Source of the DNA: Vreelandella hamiltonii
GTDB taxonomy: Bacteria > Pseudomonadota > Gammaproteobacteria > Pseudomonadales > Halomonadaceae
Direction of reading: 5' to 3'
NCBI RefSeq assembly: GCF_014651775.1
Contig: NZ_BMXN01000027.1
Location: 1 to 46,351, forward strand
Length of the DNA: 46,351 nt
The position numbers and the translations under genes were made by a program. Position 1 is the first letter of the stretch; each line of letters starts with the position of its first letter. Shown here in pieces: positions 35,970 to 45,273 of this stretch. A model generated the notes under the pieces. The model saw only the letters and a list, made by a program, of their open reading frames with translations, ran no database searches and was not told where the DNA came from.

Positions 35970-38948
35970 CGGTGTATCTGCAAAGGCAGACACACCGGTT
36001 AACCGATACGCCTTGCACAATGCACTGCCCAGCTCAGCCGAACTAAACCAAGTCACCGCTCGCTGCTGTGCAGCCTGACCGAAGCGTCGGCATTGAGCGG
36101 GCGCAGCGGCCAACTTTGCCACCTGCTGGGCTGCCGCCGCCGGGTCGCCATACGGCACGAGATACCCCGTTTCACCATCAACGACCAGCTCGCCCAATGC
36201 GCCCCACTGATAAGCCACTACCGGCCGTCCTGCCGCCATGGCTTCGAGTACAGTACGCCCAAAAGACTCTTGAAAGCGGGATAGGTTCACCACGATATCA
36301 AGCTGAGCCAACGCCTCTTCAGGGCGTTCTACGTAACCCGCAAAGCGCACATTGGAAGGCGCACGGCCCTGCGCCTGACGCGCCAATAGCGCTTTTATCT
36401 CAGGGGTGCAGGCCCCAAACACCACCACCTCAGCAAAGGGCGACAAAGCTTGCAGGTGACGAGCCATGGTGGCCAGGTCATCGATGCCCTTTTTGGCAAC
36501 ATTGCTACTCAACATGCCCACCCTTACCCCACCCTGACGCTCGCCGGGTGAAAAACGCACGGGCGGCAGCGCCAATAATGGCGGCATATGGATCGTATTA
36601 GGCACCACGCACACGGGCGTTGAAGACGGCAGTGCAAATGCCTCGGCAGCGCAGCGTGAGTTGGCGATCACCACATCGGCTTGTGCATGAACATGGGCCA
36701 CCACCGCCTCAGGCTCAGCGCCCAACAAGGCACACAAGCCTGGATCATGACGCGGCAATTCACGAACATGCACCAGCGTTGGTAACCCCGCTCGGCGTGC
36801 CGCCACATAAGGTTCCAAAAGCACTGCTGTATTACCGTGTATCGCATTGACCTTGTGGCGCTCGATCAATGTTTCGAAATGAGCAACCGTCCTCTCGACC
36901 GGCAACCGCCCTGCCTGCCACCAGCCATAGGGGAGTACGGCCAACACCCGGCAACGCTTCAAAATGGCCTGCTCATACTCGGCATTCATGGCCTCAGGCA
37001 AGGTAACCACTACATTCCAACGCAGCTTGACCATGGCATCCAGCACATCCAACAGGCTACGCTCAGCGCCAAACAGCGTCTTACCCGCCTGATGCGCGCA
37101 CAACATGACGGTTGGCCGGTTAGAAAACGCCTGCTCCCCCTCCCACTCTGGCAAGGCTGAAAAGTCGTGTGCGTACCCCGTCTTTAAAAAATGAGTCAGC
37201 GGCTGACAAGGAAGTTGAGCCACCTCCGGGTAATAACGTAAATATCCAGACGTAGAAAAATCGGGCCCTGGATCTCGGCCTTCGGCGGCGCCCGCCTCCC
37301 AGAAATGCAGCAGCGGCTCGGTTGGCGTATTCAGCAAATCCGGGTAACGGGCAAGGTACCACCCAGCATCAAACAGCGTGGATTCGCAGACCCGCTCGAA
37401 ATCGGTCAACGGCCCATTGGCAGGCGACTGCTCGCGCAGCATCGAAAGCGGTGCTGCAAATGGCCTTGACTCAGGCATAAAAGGCATCAACAGCGCCGTT
37501 CTGCTTTCTGCTGCCTGATGCCACTGGCGAGCCATCTGCATATAACGGAACCGTGCTCCACTGAACTGACTTACCAAATGCGTGCTGGTATGCTGGCTTA
37601 ATGACCCTTTATCACTCAAGCCAAATGACAGGGGCACACCTGGCAGCACCTCAGCCACACTTTCCGGCCCAAAAGCCGCTTCCACACGATACCGGAACTC
37701 GGTATCGGCATTGACGTTCACGCGATCCCAATAGCCCAACGCCTCGAACGTCGAGCGCCGAAACATCAACGAAGACATATTCGGATAGACCCACCCAAAC
37801 TCATCCAAGCGCCAGCGGTGGAAGTGCAAAGACGGCGTAACACGTACCCAATGCGAAAGGCAGGCCTGCACCTGCGGCTGCGCCACCAGCGCCTGACATT
37901 GGTGCCACAATTTCTGAGGGTGAGACCAGTCATCACTATCGTGGGTAGTAATGAACTCACCACGCGCCACTTTCAGCCCAGTATTACGTGCCGCATAGGC
38001 CCCCTGGTTACGCTCGTGGCGCAGCAACACCAGCTGCACATGGGAGGGAGCCTCATGCTGAAGCGCCTTGACTACCGCAGCACCGTCATCCGCACTGGCA
38101 TCATCTACCACGATGATTTCAAGGCGCACGCCAGATTGCGCAAACAGCCCGCGCAACGCCGTGGCAATGGTGCGTTCAGCGTTATAAAGCGGAATAATGA
38201 CACTCACCAATTTCAACGGAATGACATTATTGACCTCTTTATTGCCCGTGCCCCCAGCAAGCTGCAAAGCAGACAGCGCAAACGAAGACGCATCATCACC
38301 CAGACCAACGGGAGCGAGATCATGCGCCTCGAACATGGCATTCAAAACACCCAATGACGATGCGGAAGGCTCATTCAACCATTGCTGCATGTTACAGCGT
38401 GCCAGAGCGGTGTCGGCCAAATGTGGGTAATGGCTCTCTAAAAACGTCAGCACCTGCTGAGCTGCCCCCCTAGTGTGACGAGCCACCTTACCCCGACAAC
38501 ACGCATCAATGACCAACAGCGCCGGCCCAGGGGACGAAAAAGCCTCCCACCGCCCTTCCGGCATCAGGCTATCCAGCACCGCATCCCAACGCTGCTGCCA
38601 GGCATACCAGCGTGCTAACGCCCAACGCGCCGCCAGCCGCTCGGTAGCATTGGCAGAAGACGAGGAAAGCAGCTGCGCTAAACGAGGCAGCATGACACGA
38701 TCGGCTCCTCGCCATAACGCATGCTCCCAGCCCACCACTCGGTTGCGAAAAGGCTGCCGGCCCTCTGCCCGGCCATGGCGCTGATAATGCTGCCACGGGT
38801 CCAACCCCGCCTCAGCCACATCGGGATAAGCGTCGAGATACCACTGAGCATCGAAATCAGCCGCGTCATCCTGCCGTAGCGGAGTGGCGTGAACAGCATC
38901 TTGGGCCGATGAAGGCCGACCCCACCATTTAGCCAGAAAAGAAAACAT
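35967..38948 (-). CDS. GT2-GT4 fusion glycosyltransferase with WYLxxYPD repeats
   Basis: This 993-residue protein joins a GT2 module (about 247-450: VSVIIPLYNAERTI, IIVVDDASADDG, ARNTGLKVARGEF, THDSDDWS) to a C-terminal GT4 module (about 650-985: HVRELPRHDPG, VVPNTIHMPP, GMLSSNVAKKGIDDL, QESFGRTVLEAMAAGRPVVA). A short motif of the form WYLxxYPDV...HYxxxGxxEGR occurs near residue 36 and again near 560, just before the GT4 part. This repeat is common in large polysaccharide GTs and may be a docking element. It probably adds two successive sugars. It is the first gene after a terminator, so a promoter should lie in 38949-38991, but none is clear. Confidence 0.88.
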   Translation of the reverse strand: MFSFLAKWWGRPSSAQDAVHATPLRQDDAADFDAQWYLDAYPDVAEAGLDPWQHYQRHGRAEGRQPFRNRVVGWEHALWRGADRVMLPRLAQLLSSSSANATERLAARWALARWYAWQQRWDAVLDSLMPEGRWEAFSSPGPALLVIDACCRGKVARHTRGAAQQVLTFLESHYPHLADTALARCNMQQWLNEPSASSLGVLNAMFEAHDLAPVGLGDDASSFALSALQLAGGTGNKEVNNVIPLKLVSVIIPLYNAERTIATALRGLFAQSGVRLEIIVVDDASADDGAAVVKALQHEAPSHVQLVLLRHERNQGAYAARNTGLKVARGEFITTHDSDDWSHPQKLWHQCQALVAQPQVQACLSHWVRVTPSLHFHRWRLDEFGWVYPNMSSLMFRRSTFEALGYWDRVNVNADTEFRYRVEAAFGPESVAEVLPGVPLSFGLSDKGSLSQHTSTHLVSQFSGARFRYMQMARQWHQAAESRTALLMPFMPESRPFAAPLSMLREQSPANGPLTDFERVCESTLFDAGWYLARYPDLLNTPTEPLLHFWEAGAAEGRDPGPDFSTSGYLRYYPEVAQLPCQPLTHFLKTGYAHDFSALPEWEGEQAFSNRPTVMLCAHQAGKTLFGAERSLLDVLDAMVKLRWNVVVTLPEAMNAEYEQAILKRCRVLAVLPYGWWQAGRLPVERTVAHFETLIERHKVNAIHGNTAVLLEPYVAARRAGLPTLVHVRELPRHDPGLCALLGAEPEAVVAHVHAQADVVIANSRCAAEAFALPSSTPVCVVPNTIHMPPLLALPPVRFSPGERQGGVRVGMLSSNVAKKGIDDLATMARHLQALSPFAEVVVFGACTPEIKALLARQAQGRAPSNVRFAGYVERPEEALAQLDIVVNLSRFQESFGRTVLEAMAAGRPVVAYQWGALGELVVDGETGYLVPYGDPAAAAQQVAKLAAAPAQCRRFGQAAQQRAVTWFSSAELGSALCKAYRLTGVSAFADTP

Positions 38949-38991
38949 GGCAACCCATTAGCGAAAAGTGAAATCCCAAAACCCTACATAC

Positions 38992-39021
38992 AAAAAAGCC
39001 GTCAAACCCTGGGTTGACGGC
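38992..39021 (-). terminator. Rho-independent terminator downstream of ugd
   Basis: On the minus strand GCCGTCAACCC pairs with GGGTTTGACGGC (one bulged base) and is followed by six T residues. It lies about 100 bases after the ugd stop, separating ugd from the glycosyltransferase gene run. Confidence 0.85.
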
Positions 39022-39117
39022 CCTTACATGCATTTATGGGCAACACGTTTTTATAAATAAAACCGAGGCCTAGCGGCAATATAGCATACCCGAAGCGTTA
39101 AATTTCCATGGGCTCGC

Positions 39118-40284
39118 TCAATCGCTGCCAAACAGGTCACGGGTATAGACCTTGTCCACCACATCCTCCAGCTCAGGCACCATGCGGTTTGCCAAGATCA
39201 CATCTGCCTTCTGTTTGAAGGCGTCGAAGTCGCGCATCACCACAGAACCAAAGAACTTCTCTTTATCCAAGGCAGGTTCGAACACCACCACTTCGATGCC
39301 CTTGGCCTTAAGACGCTTCATGACGCCCTGCATGGCACTGGCACGGAAGTTATCGGAACCGGTTTTCATGATCAAACGGTACACGCCCACCACTTCCGGC
39401 TCACGGCGCAACACCGACTCCGCGATAAAATCTTTGCGAGTGCGGTTCGCTTCCACGATGGCCTGAATCATGTTGTTGGGCACATCCTGATAATTCGCCA
39501 ACAGCTGCTTGGTATCTTTAGGCAGGCAGTAGCCGCCATAACCGAAGCTGGGGTTGTTGTAATGCTTGCCAATGCGCGGGTCCAGCCCTACCCCTTCGAT
39601 AATCTGTTTGGCATCCAACCCATGAGTTTCGGCGTAGGTATCCAGCTCATTGAAATACGCTACGCGCATGGCCAGATAAGTATTGGCGAACAGCTTGATT
39701 GCCTCTGCTTCCGTGCTGTTGGTCAACAGCACATCGACTTCCTGCTTGATGGCACCCTGCTTCAACAGCTCGGCAAAAGTCGCCGCCCGCTCCGAACGCT
39801 CGCCCACAATGATGCGCGAAGGGTACAAGTTATCGTGCAGAGCCTTGCCTTCACGCAGGAACTCAGGCGAAAACAGCAGATTCTGCGTGTTCAAACGCTC
39901 AGCAGTTTCCTGTGTATAGCCCACCGGCACGGTGGACTTGATGACCATGACCGCATCCGGGTTGATCTCCATGACCTGCTGAATCACGGCCTCAACGCTT
40001 TTGGTGTTGAAATAGTTGGTGTCCGGGTCGTAGTCGGTGGGCGTGGCAATAATGACAAACGCCGCCCCCGCGTAAGCCGCTTTGGCATCCAGGGTTGCCG
40101 TGAAGTGCAGGTCTTCCCGGGCCAAAAACGCTGAAATTTCCGCATCCTCAATCGGTGATACGCGGTTATTCAGCATCTCGACCTTTTCAGGCACGATATC
40201 GACCGCGACCACCTCATGGTGCTGGGCCAACAGCATCGCGTTAGAAAGGCCAACATAGCCCGTACCGGCAACTGCAATCTTCAT
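39118..40284 (-). CDS. ugd: UDP-glucose 6-dehydrogenase
   Basis: This 388-residue enzyme oxidises UDP-glucose to UDP-glucuronate with two NAD. It has the Rossmann motif GTGYVGLS near residue 7, [27 protein letters not shown] and the catalytic Cys253 in [13 protein letters not shown]. The length matches the short Ugd/KfiD type common in capsule loci. It uses the product of galU and implies a uronic acid in the polymer, which fits the PL14-like lyase nearby. It has its own terminator and a long upstream gap, so it may be transcribed separately. Confidence 0.96.
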   Translation of the reverse strand: MKIAVAGTGYVGLSNAMLLAQHHEVVAVDIVPEKVEMLNNRVSPIEDAEISAFLAREDLHFTATLDAKAAYAGAAFVIIATPTDYDPDTNYFNTKSVEAVIQQVMEINPDAVMVIKSTVPVGYTQETAERLNTQNLLFSPEFLREGKALHDNLYPSRIIVGERSERAATFAELLKQGAIKQEVDVLLTNSTEAEAIKLFANTYLAMRVAYFNELDTYAETHGLDAKQIIEGVGLDPRIGKHYNNPSFGYGGYCLPKDTKQLLANYQDVPNNMIQAIVEANRTRKDFIAESVLRREPEVVGVYRLIMKTGSDNFRASAMQGVMKRLKAKGIEVVVFEPALDKEKFFGSVVMRDFDAFKQKADVILANRMVPELEDVVDKVYTRDLFGSD

Positions 40285-40346
40285 CCTTAAGGTTCTCCAA
40301 CAAGCATCGTTGCATCAGTCATCGCCAAAGCGACAGAGTCGGCGCG

Positions 40347-40352
40347 ATTGTA
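40347..40352 (-). promoter_or_regulatory. Possible -10 element upstream of ugd
   Basis: TACAAT on the minus strand is one base from the -10 consensus and lies 63 bases before the ugd ATG in a 226-base gap. The -35 region at 17 bases (GAATCG) is poor, so this is only a candidate. Confidence 0.25.
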
Positions 40353-40510
40353 ACAAACTACGCGCCCATCGATTCATCATAACCATCACATTCACCAGAA
40401 AGTTCCCTACAAAGGGGGATGCCTTCCTAAGGCAGTATGCATGTTATCGCAAAAGACGGCCTGGAAAGCTCAGCGCCCACTCCCCCAGGCCATCGCCAAC
40501 TCAGTCCGCA

Positions 40511-41737
40511 TCAGTTCAAGTAAAACACTTCCCATGCTTTGCAGTTTTTCTTGAAGCTCACTTCGCCTGAACGCTCTGCAGACAAATAACGCTCTGCACC
40601 TTTCACTACGATCGCGAGCCCGCGGCCATTACGCTTGAAAGCCAACGGTTTACAGCCATAGGAATCATTGGTGGAAAAGACATTTCGGTTATCGAGAAAC
40701 AGCTGCTTGCCTGTTTCACTGAGGGTCAGTGCGTGCTTTTCACGATCAAAGCAGACCAGCTCATCGTCATGGTCCAGCACCACATCGCGGGGGTGGCAGT
40801 GATGGATTTCTTCACTACTGTGTGAGTACACCAAGACACTTTTATGATGGGTCACCAAGCAAGCAGCAGAAAATCCCTCGCCCAGAAAATCAAGCTGCGG
40901 CAACGTTTCAAGCGCCACTGCATTGCCTTCACGCAAGAAGCAGAAGCGCTCAGCTACTGTACTTTGGCCAGCCGTCTTGGCTGCACGTGATTTTTTCAAC
41001 TTCTGCTTGAACTGCTTGGCAAAAATGTCACTGCCCGGATGTACCGTGCGCACGTACATAGGAAAGCGTGGATTAACCACCAGCGGATGCTTTTCATCCA
41101 CCTTGGTGTGATTACCCAAGCTATATACTGAGAGTAACCGTGGAGGAGAGGAAGGCCGATACACTTGCACCAAAGACAGGCCCATCGCAATTTTGGGGCT
41201 ATGCCGTGGCAAAAAAGAAGAATATCCGCCCTCTTCATAGATACCTTCATAACCATTTGCAAACGTAATGGCATGGCCTTCGAATTCAGGCGAAATATAA
41301 TGGTATAGCTGCTCTTCAAAATCATCCGCCAGCGCATCATCGTCATCCAGGCGAACGGTGGCGTAACATACCTCACCGCCAAATGCTTCCAAGCGACTCA
41401 GCAGGTGCTGCTGCATTTTCGAGATAACCCCCCCTTTGCTGGAAAGAGGCACGATTTCAAGATGGGGGCAGGCTTGCTGTGCTCGCTGTAATTGCTGCAT
41501 GTTCTTCTCAGGCAATGCTTCTGACGTAAACACCAATACCGTTGTCTTGTCAGGCGACATTTTCTGCAAGGAAGGCAGCGTTACGTTGAAGAAAAGCTCT
41601 TCATGTAACGACATGCGCTCATCAGAGAACAGCTCTTTTTTATAGGCTTCAAATTCGTTATCACGACCAATGACCCAAGCAGTGTTGTTTTCAGACAAAA
41701 CGCTATAGCGGATCATGACAAACATGTGCTTTTTCAT
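40511..41737 (-). CDS. Putative rhamnosyltransferase-like glycosyltransferase
   Basis: This 408-residue protein resembles the 'putative rhamnosyl transferase' family (PF11316 type). An N-terminal HMFVMIRYSVLSE segment is followed by a FFNVTLPSLQKMS region and an acidic RLDDDDALADDF metal motif, and the core ends near residue 290. The last 110 residues are less recognisable. ATG 41737 has AGGAG eight bases upstream, so the longer frame to 41800 is rejected. It lies between ugd and the lyase gene, with gaps of more than 220 bases on both sides, suggesting separate control. The sugar transferred is unknown. Confidence 0.72.
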   Translation of the reverse strand: MKKHMFVMIRYSVLSENNTAWVIGRDNEFEAYKKELFSDERMSLHEELFFNVTLPSLQKMSPDKTTVLVFTSEALPEKNMQQLQRAQQACPHLEIVPLSSKGGVISKMQQHLLSRLEAFGGEVCYATVRLDDDDALADDFEEQLYHYISPEFEGHAITFANGYEGIYEEGGYSSFLPRHSPKIAMGLSLVQVYRPSSPPRLLSVYSLGNHTKVDEKHPLVVNPRFPMYVRTVHPGSDIFAKQFKQKLKKSRAAKTAGQSTVAERFCFLREGNAVALETLPQLDFLGEGFSAACLVTHHKSVLVYSHSSEEIHHCHPRDVVLDHDDELVCFDREKHALTLSETGKQLFLDNRNVFSTNDSYGCKPLAFKRNGRGLAIVVKGAERYLSAERSGEVSFKKNCKAWEVFYLN

Positions 41738-41833
41738 TGATTTTCTCCTGATCACCGGCTTGTCCAACAATGGAAAAGCACGCCACCCCAAGAAAACCAC
41801 TCAAAGCAATACGACATGACAATATAACAACAC

Positions 41834-41873
41834 CACGCCAACTGCCTTTAAACAGCTTCATGGGAGTGGCGTG
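41834..41873 (-). terminator. Imperfect hairpin upstream of the rhamnosyltransferase-like gene
   Basis: CACGCCACTCCC and GGCAGTTGGCGTG can pair with two irregularities around a 16-base loop on the minus strand, followed by GTGTTGTTAT rather than a clean T-run. It lies 109 bases after the lyase gene stop and could end that transcript. Confidence 0.35.
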
Positions 41874-41981
41874 ATATCGTTATTATTGGACTTACATTTT
41901 AAAACATCTATGAATTCTTATGATACAAAGGTATAGCACATCGTCACTGTGCAGGACAAGACCTTGCAATCAACCCACTGT

Positions 41982-42767
41982 CTATTTAATTAGCATGCTA
42001 AAATCATCGAAGAAGGCACAGTCTGTCTTGAAGGCCCCCGTGCTGTCTCTTGGAGCCCACTCAGGGCTGCTGCCCCCATGAAACGTACTGAACATCAGCC
42101 GCTGAATCAGACTCTGATCGTTTTCGACATCTCGAAAGCGCAAACCGGTATGCTCGATGACCAATGCATCATCCACCCACACCAGCACCTGCCCATTATT
42201 CGCAGAGGAAGGGGCGTTCAAGTCTACCTGCATACGCACATGGTGGTACTGCCCTGGCGTAAACTGGAACGCCTCTGCACGGCGTGTATCACCATAACGC
42301 CCTGCCATATCCTGGTGGTAAACATAGGTTTGCAAGCCGCCATCGCCGCGGAACATCAAACGGGCGCTCCACTGGTCGGCACTGGGTTCATTGCCACCCG
42401 CCACCGGGCTGGCAGGCCCTAGCCCATGTAACTTGCCACCTCGAGCGAAATCAAACCCTTCACAGAACTGAACCCAGAAAGAGAGCTCATACTGGAGTGC
42501 AGGATCAATACGAGGCGACACCACTACCCGACGGCTGCCGCGCTCGTATCCTTCATAGTCAACACGCAACGCAGTACTGCCATTGACCCCATGGCCGGGT
42601 GCTAACTGGGTACGGGAGTGCTCGACAAGACTTTGCCCCTGAGAGGAAAAAGTAGGGTTATCGAATGTTTCGATGGCCTGCTCAGAGGTGGGCGGCGCTT
42701 GAATGCCAGACCACCAAAGAGCGAACAGGACCACTAGGGTCAGCCCAAGCGTCCAAAACCTAATCAA
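41982..42767 (-). CDS. Membrane-anchored PL14-like polysaccharide lyase
   Basis: This 261-residue protein starts with an N-terminal hydrophobic helix (about 3-22, FWTLGLTLVVLFALWW), either a signal peptide or an anchor. A jelly-roll domain follows, with GGKLHGLGP, WSARLMFRGDGGLQTYVYHQ, PGQYHHVRMQVDLN, GQVLVWVDDALV and MFSTFHGGSSPEWAP. This pattern fits polysaccharide lyase family 14 and related alginate/glucuronan lyases. The start is TTG 42767 with GGAG nine bases upstream. A periplasmic lyase in a capsule locus usually clears or trims polymer made of uronic acids, which agrees with ugd nearby. Substrate and catalytic residues are not certain. Confidence 0.75.
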   Translation of the reverse strand: MIRFWTLGLTLVVLFALWWSGIQAPPTSEQAIETFDNPTFSSQGQSLVEHSRTQLAPGHGVNGSTALRVDYEGYERGSRRVVVSPRIDPALQYELSFWVQFCEGFDFARGGKLHGLGPASPVAGGNEPSADQWSARLMFRGDGGLQTYVYHQDMAGRYGDTRRAEAFQFTPGQYHHVRMQVDLNAPSSANNGQVLVWVDDALVIEHTGLRFRDVENDQSLIQRLMFSTFHGGSSPEWAPRDSTGAFKTDCAFFDDFSMLIK

Positions 42768-42813
42768 TGCTGCTGGCTCCTCGAGTCATGGAATGCACCC
42801 ATCGTTTGTGACA

Positions 42814-45273
42814 TCAAGTGATGGAGAAATTATCCAGGACGCTGACACTCCCTCCATCCGTTACGTTAACGTAACTGACCAGTGCTTTGGCAGGCCCTTG
42901 ATTCGCCGCACGTACCAGGTCAGAGATCGCAGAGTCGCTGCCCTGAACCATAGCGACTACAGAGCCATCTTTCTGATTGGATACTGTTCCATATATAGAG
43001 CGCAGTCTTGCCTGACGGGCCAACCACTTGCGATAGCCTACGCCCTGAACCTTCCCGCATATCGTTAATTGACGCCTTACAACAGACGCAGGTGATGACT
43101 CTGGGAAAAGATTTTCAAGAATTGCCCCCGCTGCATCACGTGGCTCTCCCCGCGTAGGGAAGTGATGCATTGCTAAATCACAGTTAGCATTTACTTCAAT
43201 AACGGCATAACGTTGTGCGCCTGATGAGCAACTGATATCTTCCGTAATAAGGTCCAAACCACAGAATGCAAGATTTTCAAATGCGCCATAAACACGCTCA
43301 GCGATTTCAATAAAGTCAGCGTGCACAAGCTCCGTCACATCCTCACTATCGCCCCCTGCACCGATATTGGCAATAGTTTGCAAATACAACACTTCTCCAG
43401 CGTCAAGAATAGACTCAGGAGAATAGCCTTTACTCGAAATACGTTCGATGACAGCTTGATCTAACGCTAGCAAATATTTGCCAGTATATGGATTATGTCT
43501 TCGAACTTTGTTCTTTGCATTTACGAGCATTGATACCGTAGAGACACCATCACCTACAACGTGTGCAGGATGTCGTTTAATGGCATACTTGAACTTACCG
43601 CCTACTACAAACAAGCGATAATCAAAACCATTGATATGCTCTTCTAATACAGCATCGTCATCGTCCAAGCCAGCAAGAGCATCAAGCATCACTTTCTTTG
43701 ATGCGATACCCGAAGTAACTCCCTTTCCACCCGAACCATTATAAGGCTTAACAACCACTAAAGGACTGGAACCAAGAGAATCAAACCATTTTTCAGCAGC
43801 ATTGAAATCCGATTGCTTAACCCTAATACCGGAAGGCACATGGATACCATATTTAGACAGACGCTGCTTGGTTTTCTCTTTATCATTTGTGAGGGCCCTT
43901 GTAGCATAAGACGTTTGGGCAGGCATATTCTCACGAAAAACAATAGACCGTTGAGCACTGGTAATAGACCAACGCTTGCTTCCCTTCTCAGTGCTCCAAG
44001 TGTCAAAAAACAAGCCTCGGGAATGGATCTCTCGGCGTAACACCAGCCTATTACTATTTGAAAATGAGCTCAACTCCTTAAACTTGAGATCATTAACTGA
44101 ATCAGAGGTTAATGGATAGCGATTAACCCCAGGATCCAATAATATTCCTGTATCATTCTTTCTAGACAAATTGACGGATTTTTTTATGTCGCCAATTCTG
44201 CCACCAATCACATATTTTATCTGAGTGGTCGGAAAAAGGGCACTGACCAGTGCGTCTGCAATATTTCTGCCTTTCCCATCATCAGGCATAAGCAAAGAAC
44301 TCAACTGTGGCCGGTTATTCGCCTCAATCAGATAACAGCTCTCTTCATTGACAATAACATCCAAGCCTGTACATAAACTATCGTTAAAATAACTCCCTAG
44401 CTTATCTATTTTTTTCAACACCCAGCCAGGCATTTGATGAGAAACATCGTACACATCTCCACCTGAGGAGCGACCCAGCACATTAGTTAAAGCAACAAAC
44501 TCACCATCAGCTGGCACTACATCAACGCTTTTCCCTTGAGCAGATAGGAAAGCCAACGCGCTTTCCTTTTTGATCAGAGGGTGATGTTTTTGCTTTTTTA
44601 ACGCATTTTTTTGCTTAATCAGTTGCTCAACTGTCATCACGCCGTTACCTACAACATTGGCAGGCACTCTTTTGACAGCACCAAAGTACTTACCTTTTAC
44701 AAGGTAAATACGATATTCATCACCAGACACTTGTTCTTCTACTACCAGATCATCAGACACACTATTCTCTATTGCTACTTTTAGTGCACTAATGCTTTTC
44801 AAATCGAGAACAACGCCCTTTCCCATGCTTCCGCCAACCGGCTTCAACACAACGGGAAACTTGATACCGTTTTTTTCAAGCAGCTTAGATGAGAACTGAT
44901 TCTTTTTAAAAAAAACACCCTTGGGTGAATCGACACCTAGATGCTCACTATCTTTCAATGCTTTCTTTGAAAAAGCAGGCGGCAGTTTAGAAAGTAGAAA
45001 CTTGGTCTTATTAACAAGATAGGTTTTATCGCCATAGGTCAATGAAAAAACTTGCCCTACACCGTAATAACTTTGGCGAAACTTCAGACCGTGCGTAGCG
45101 CATATTTTTTTAATCTCTTCAGCAGAATAGATATAAACCTTAACATCACGAGCTAACGCACTTGCCATTATCGCATGGCAGCATAGCGAGCTACTATGGA
45201 CATTGCAGCTCTTAACAGATTCAAACAAAGCAACATCGTGTTCATTCATCATTGCCTGAGCCACCAAAATCAC
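42814..45273 (-). CDS. Tandem ATP-grasp ligase with C-terminal acylphosphatase domain
   Basis: This 819-residue protein has two ATP-grasp modules of the cyanophycin synthetase/GshF-like type. The first (about 85-350) has KPVGGSMGKGV (K144), EEQVSGDEYRIY, KRVPANVVGNG and LIEANNRPQ. The second (about 415-725) has KPYNGSGGKGV (K509), EEHINGFDYRLF, KRHPAHVVGDG and EVNANCDLAMHH. Residues 733-819 are an acylphosphatase domain with GKVQGVGYR (catalytic R748) and VSNQKDG (N766). ATP-grasp enzymes activate carboxylates as acyl-phosphates, which acylphosphatases hydrolyse. The start is GTG 45273, overlapping the upstream stop. Base composition is clearly more AT-rich than the rest, suggesting separate acquisition. 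It probably forms an amide or peptide bond; the substrate is unknown. Confidence 0.82.
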   Translation of the reverse strand: MILVAQAMMNEHDVALFESVKSCNVHSSSLCCHAIMASALARDVKVYIYSAEEIKKICATHGLKFRQSYYGVGQVFSLTYGDKTYLVNKTKFLLSKLPPAFSKKALKDSEHLGVDSPKGVFFKKNQFSSKLLEKNGIKFPVVLKPVGGSMGKGVVLDLKSISALKVAIENSVSDDLVVEEQVSGDEYRIYLVKGKYFGAVKRVPANVVGNGVMTVEQLIKQKNALKKQKHHPLIKKESALAFLSAQGKSVDVVPADGEFVALTNVLGRSSGGDVYDVSHQMPGWVLKKIDKLGSYFNDSLCTGLDVIVNEESCYLIEANNRPQLSSLLMPDDGKGRNIADALVSALFPTTQIKYVIGGRIGDIKKSVNLSRKNDTGILLDPGVNRYPLTSDSVNDLKFKELSSFSNSNRLVLRREIHSRGLFFDTWSTEKGSKRWSITSAQRSIVFRENMPAQTSYATRALTNDKEKTKQRLSKYGIHVPSGIRVKQSDFNAAEKWFDSLGSSPLVVVKPYNGSGGKGVTSGIASKKVMLDALAGLDDDDAVLEEHINGFDYRLFVVGGKFKYAIKRHPAHVVGDGVSTVSMLVNAKNKVRRHNPYTGKYLLALDQAVIERISSKGYSPESILDAGEVLYLQTIANIGAGGDSEDVTELVHADFIEIAERVYGAFENLAFCGLDLITEDISCSSGAQRYAVIEVNANCDLAMHHFPTRGEPRDAAGAILENLFPESSPASVVRRQLTICGKVQGVGYRKWLARQARLRSIYGTVSNQKDGSVVAMVQGSDSAISDLVRAANQGPAKALVSYVNVTDGGSVSVLDNFSIT

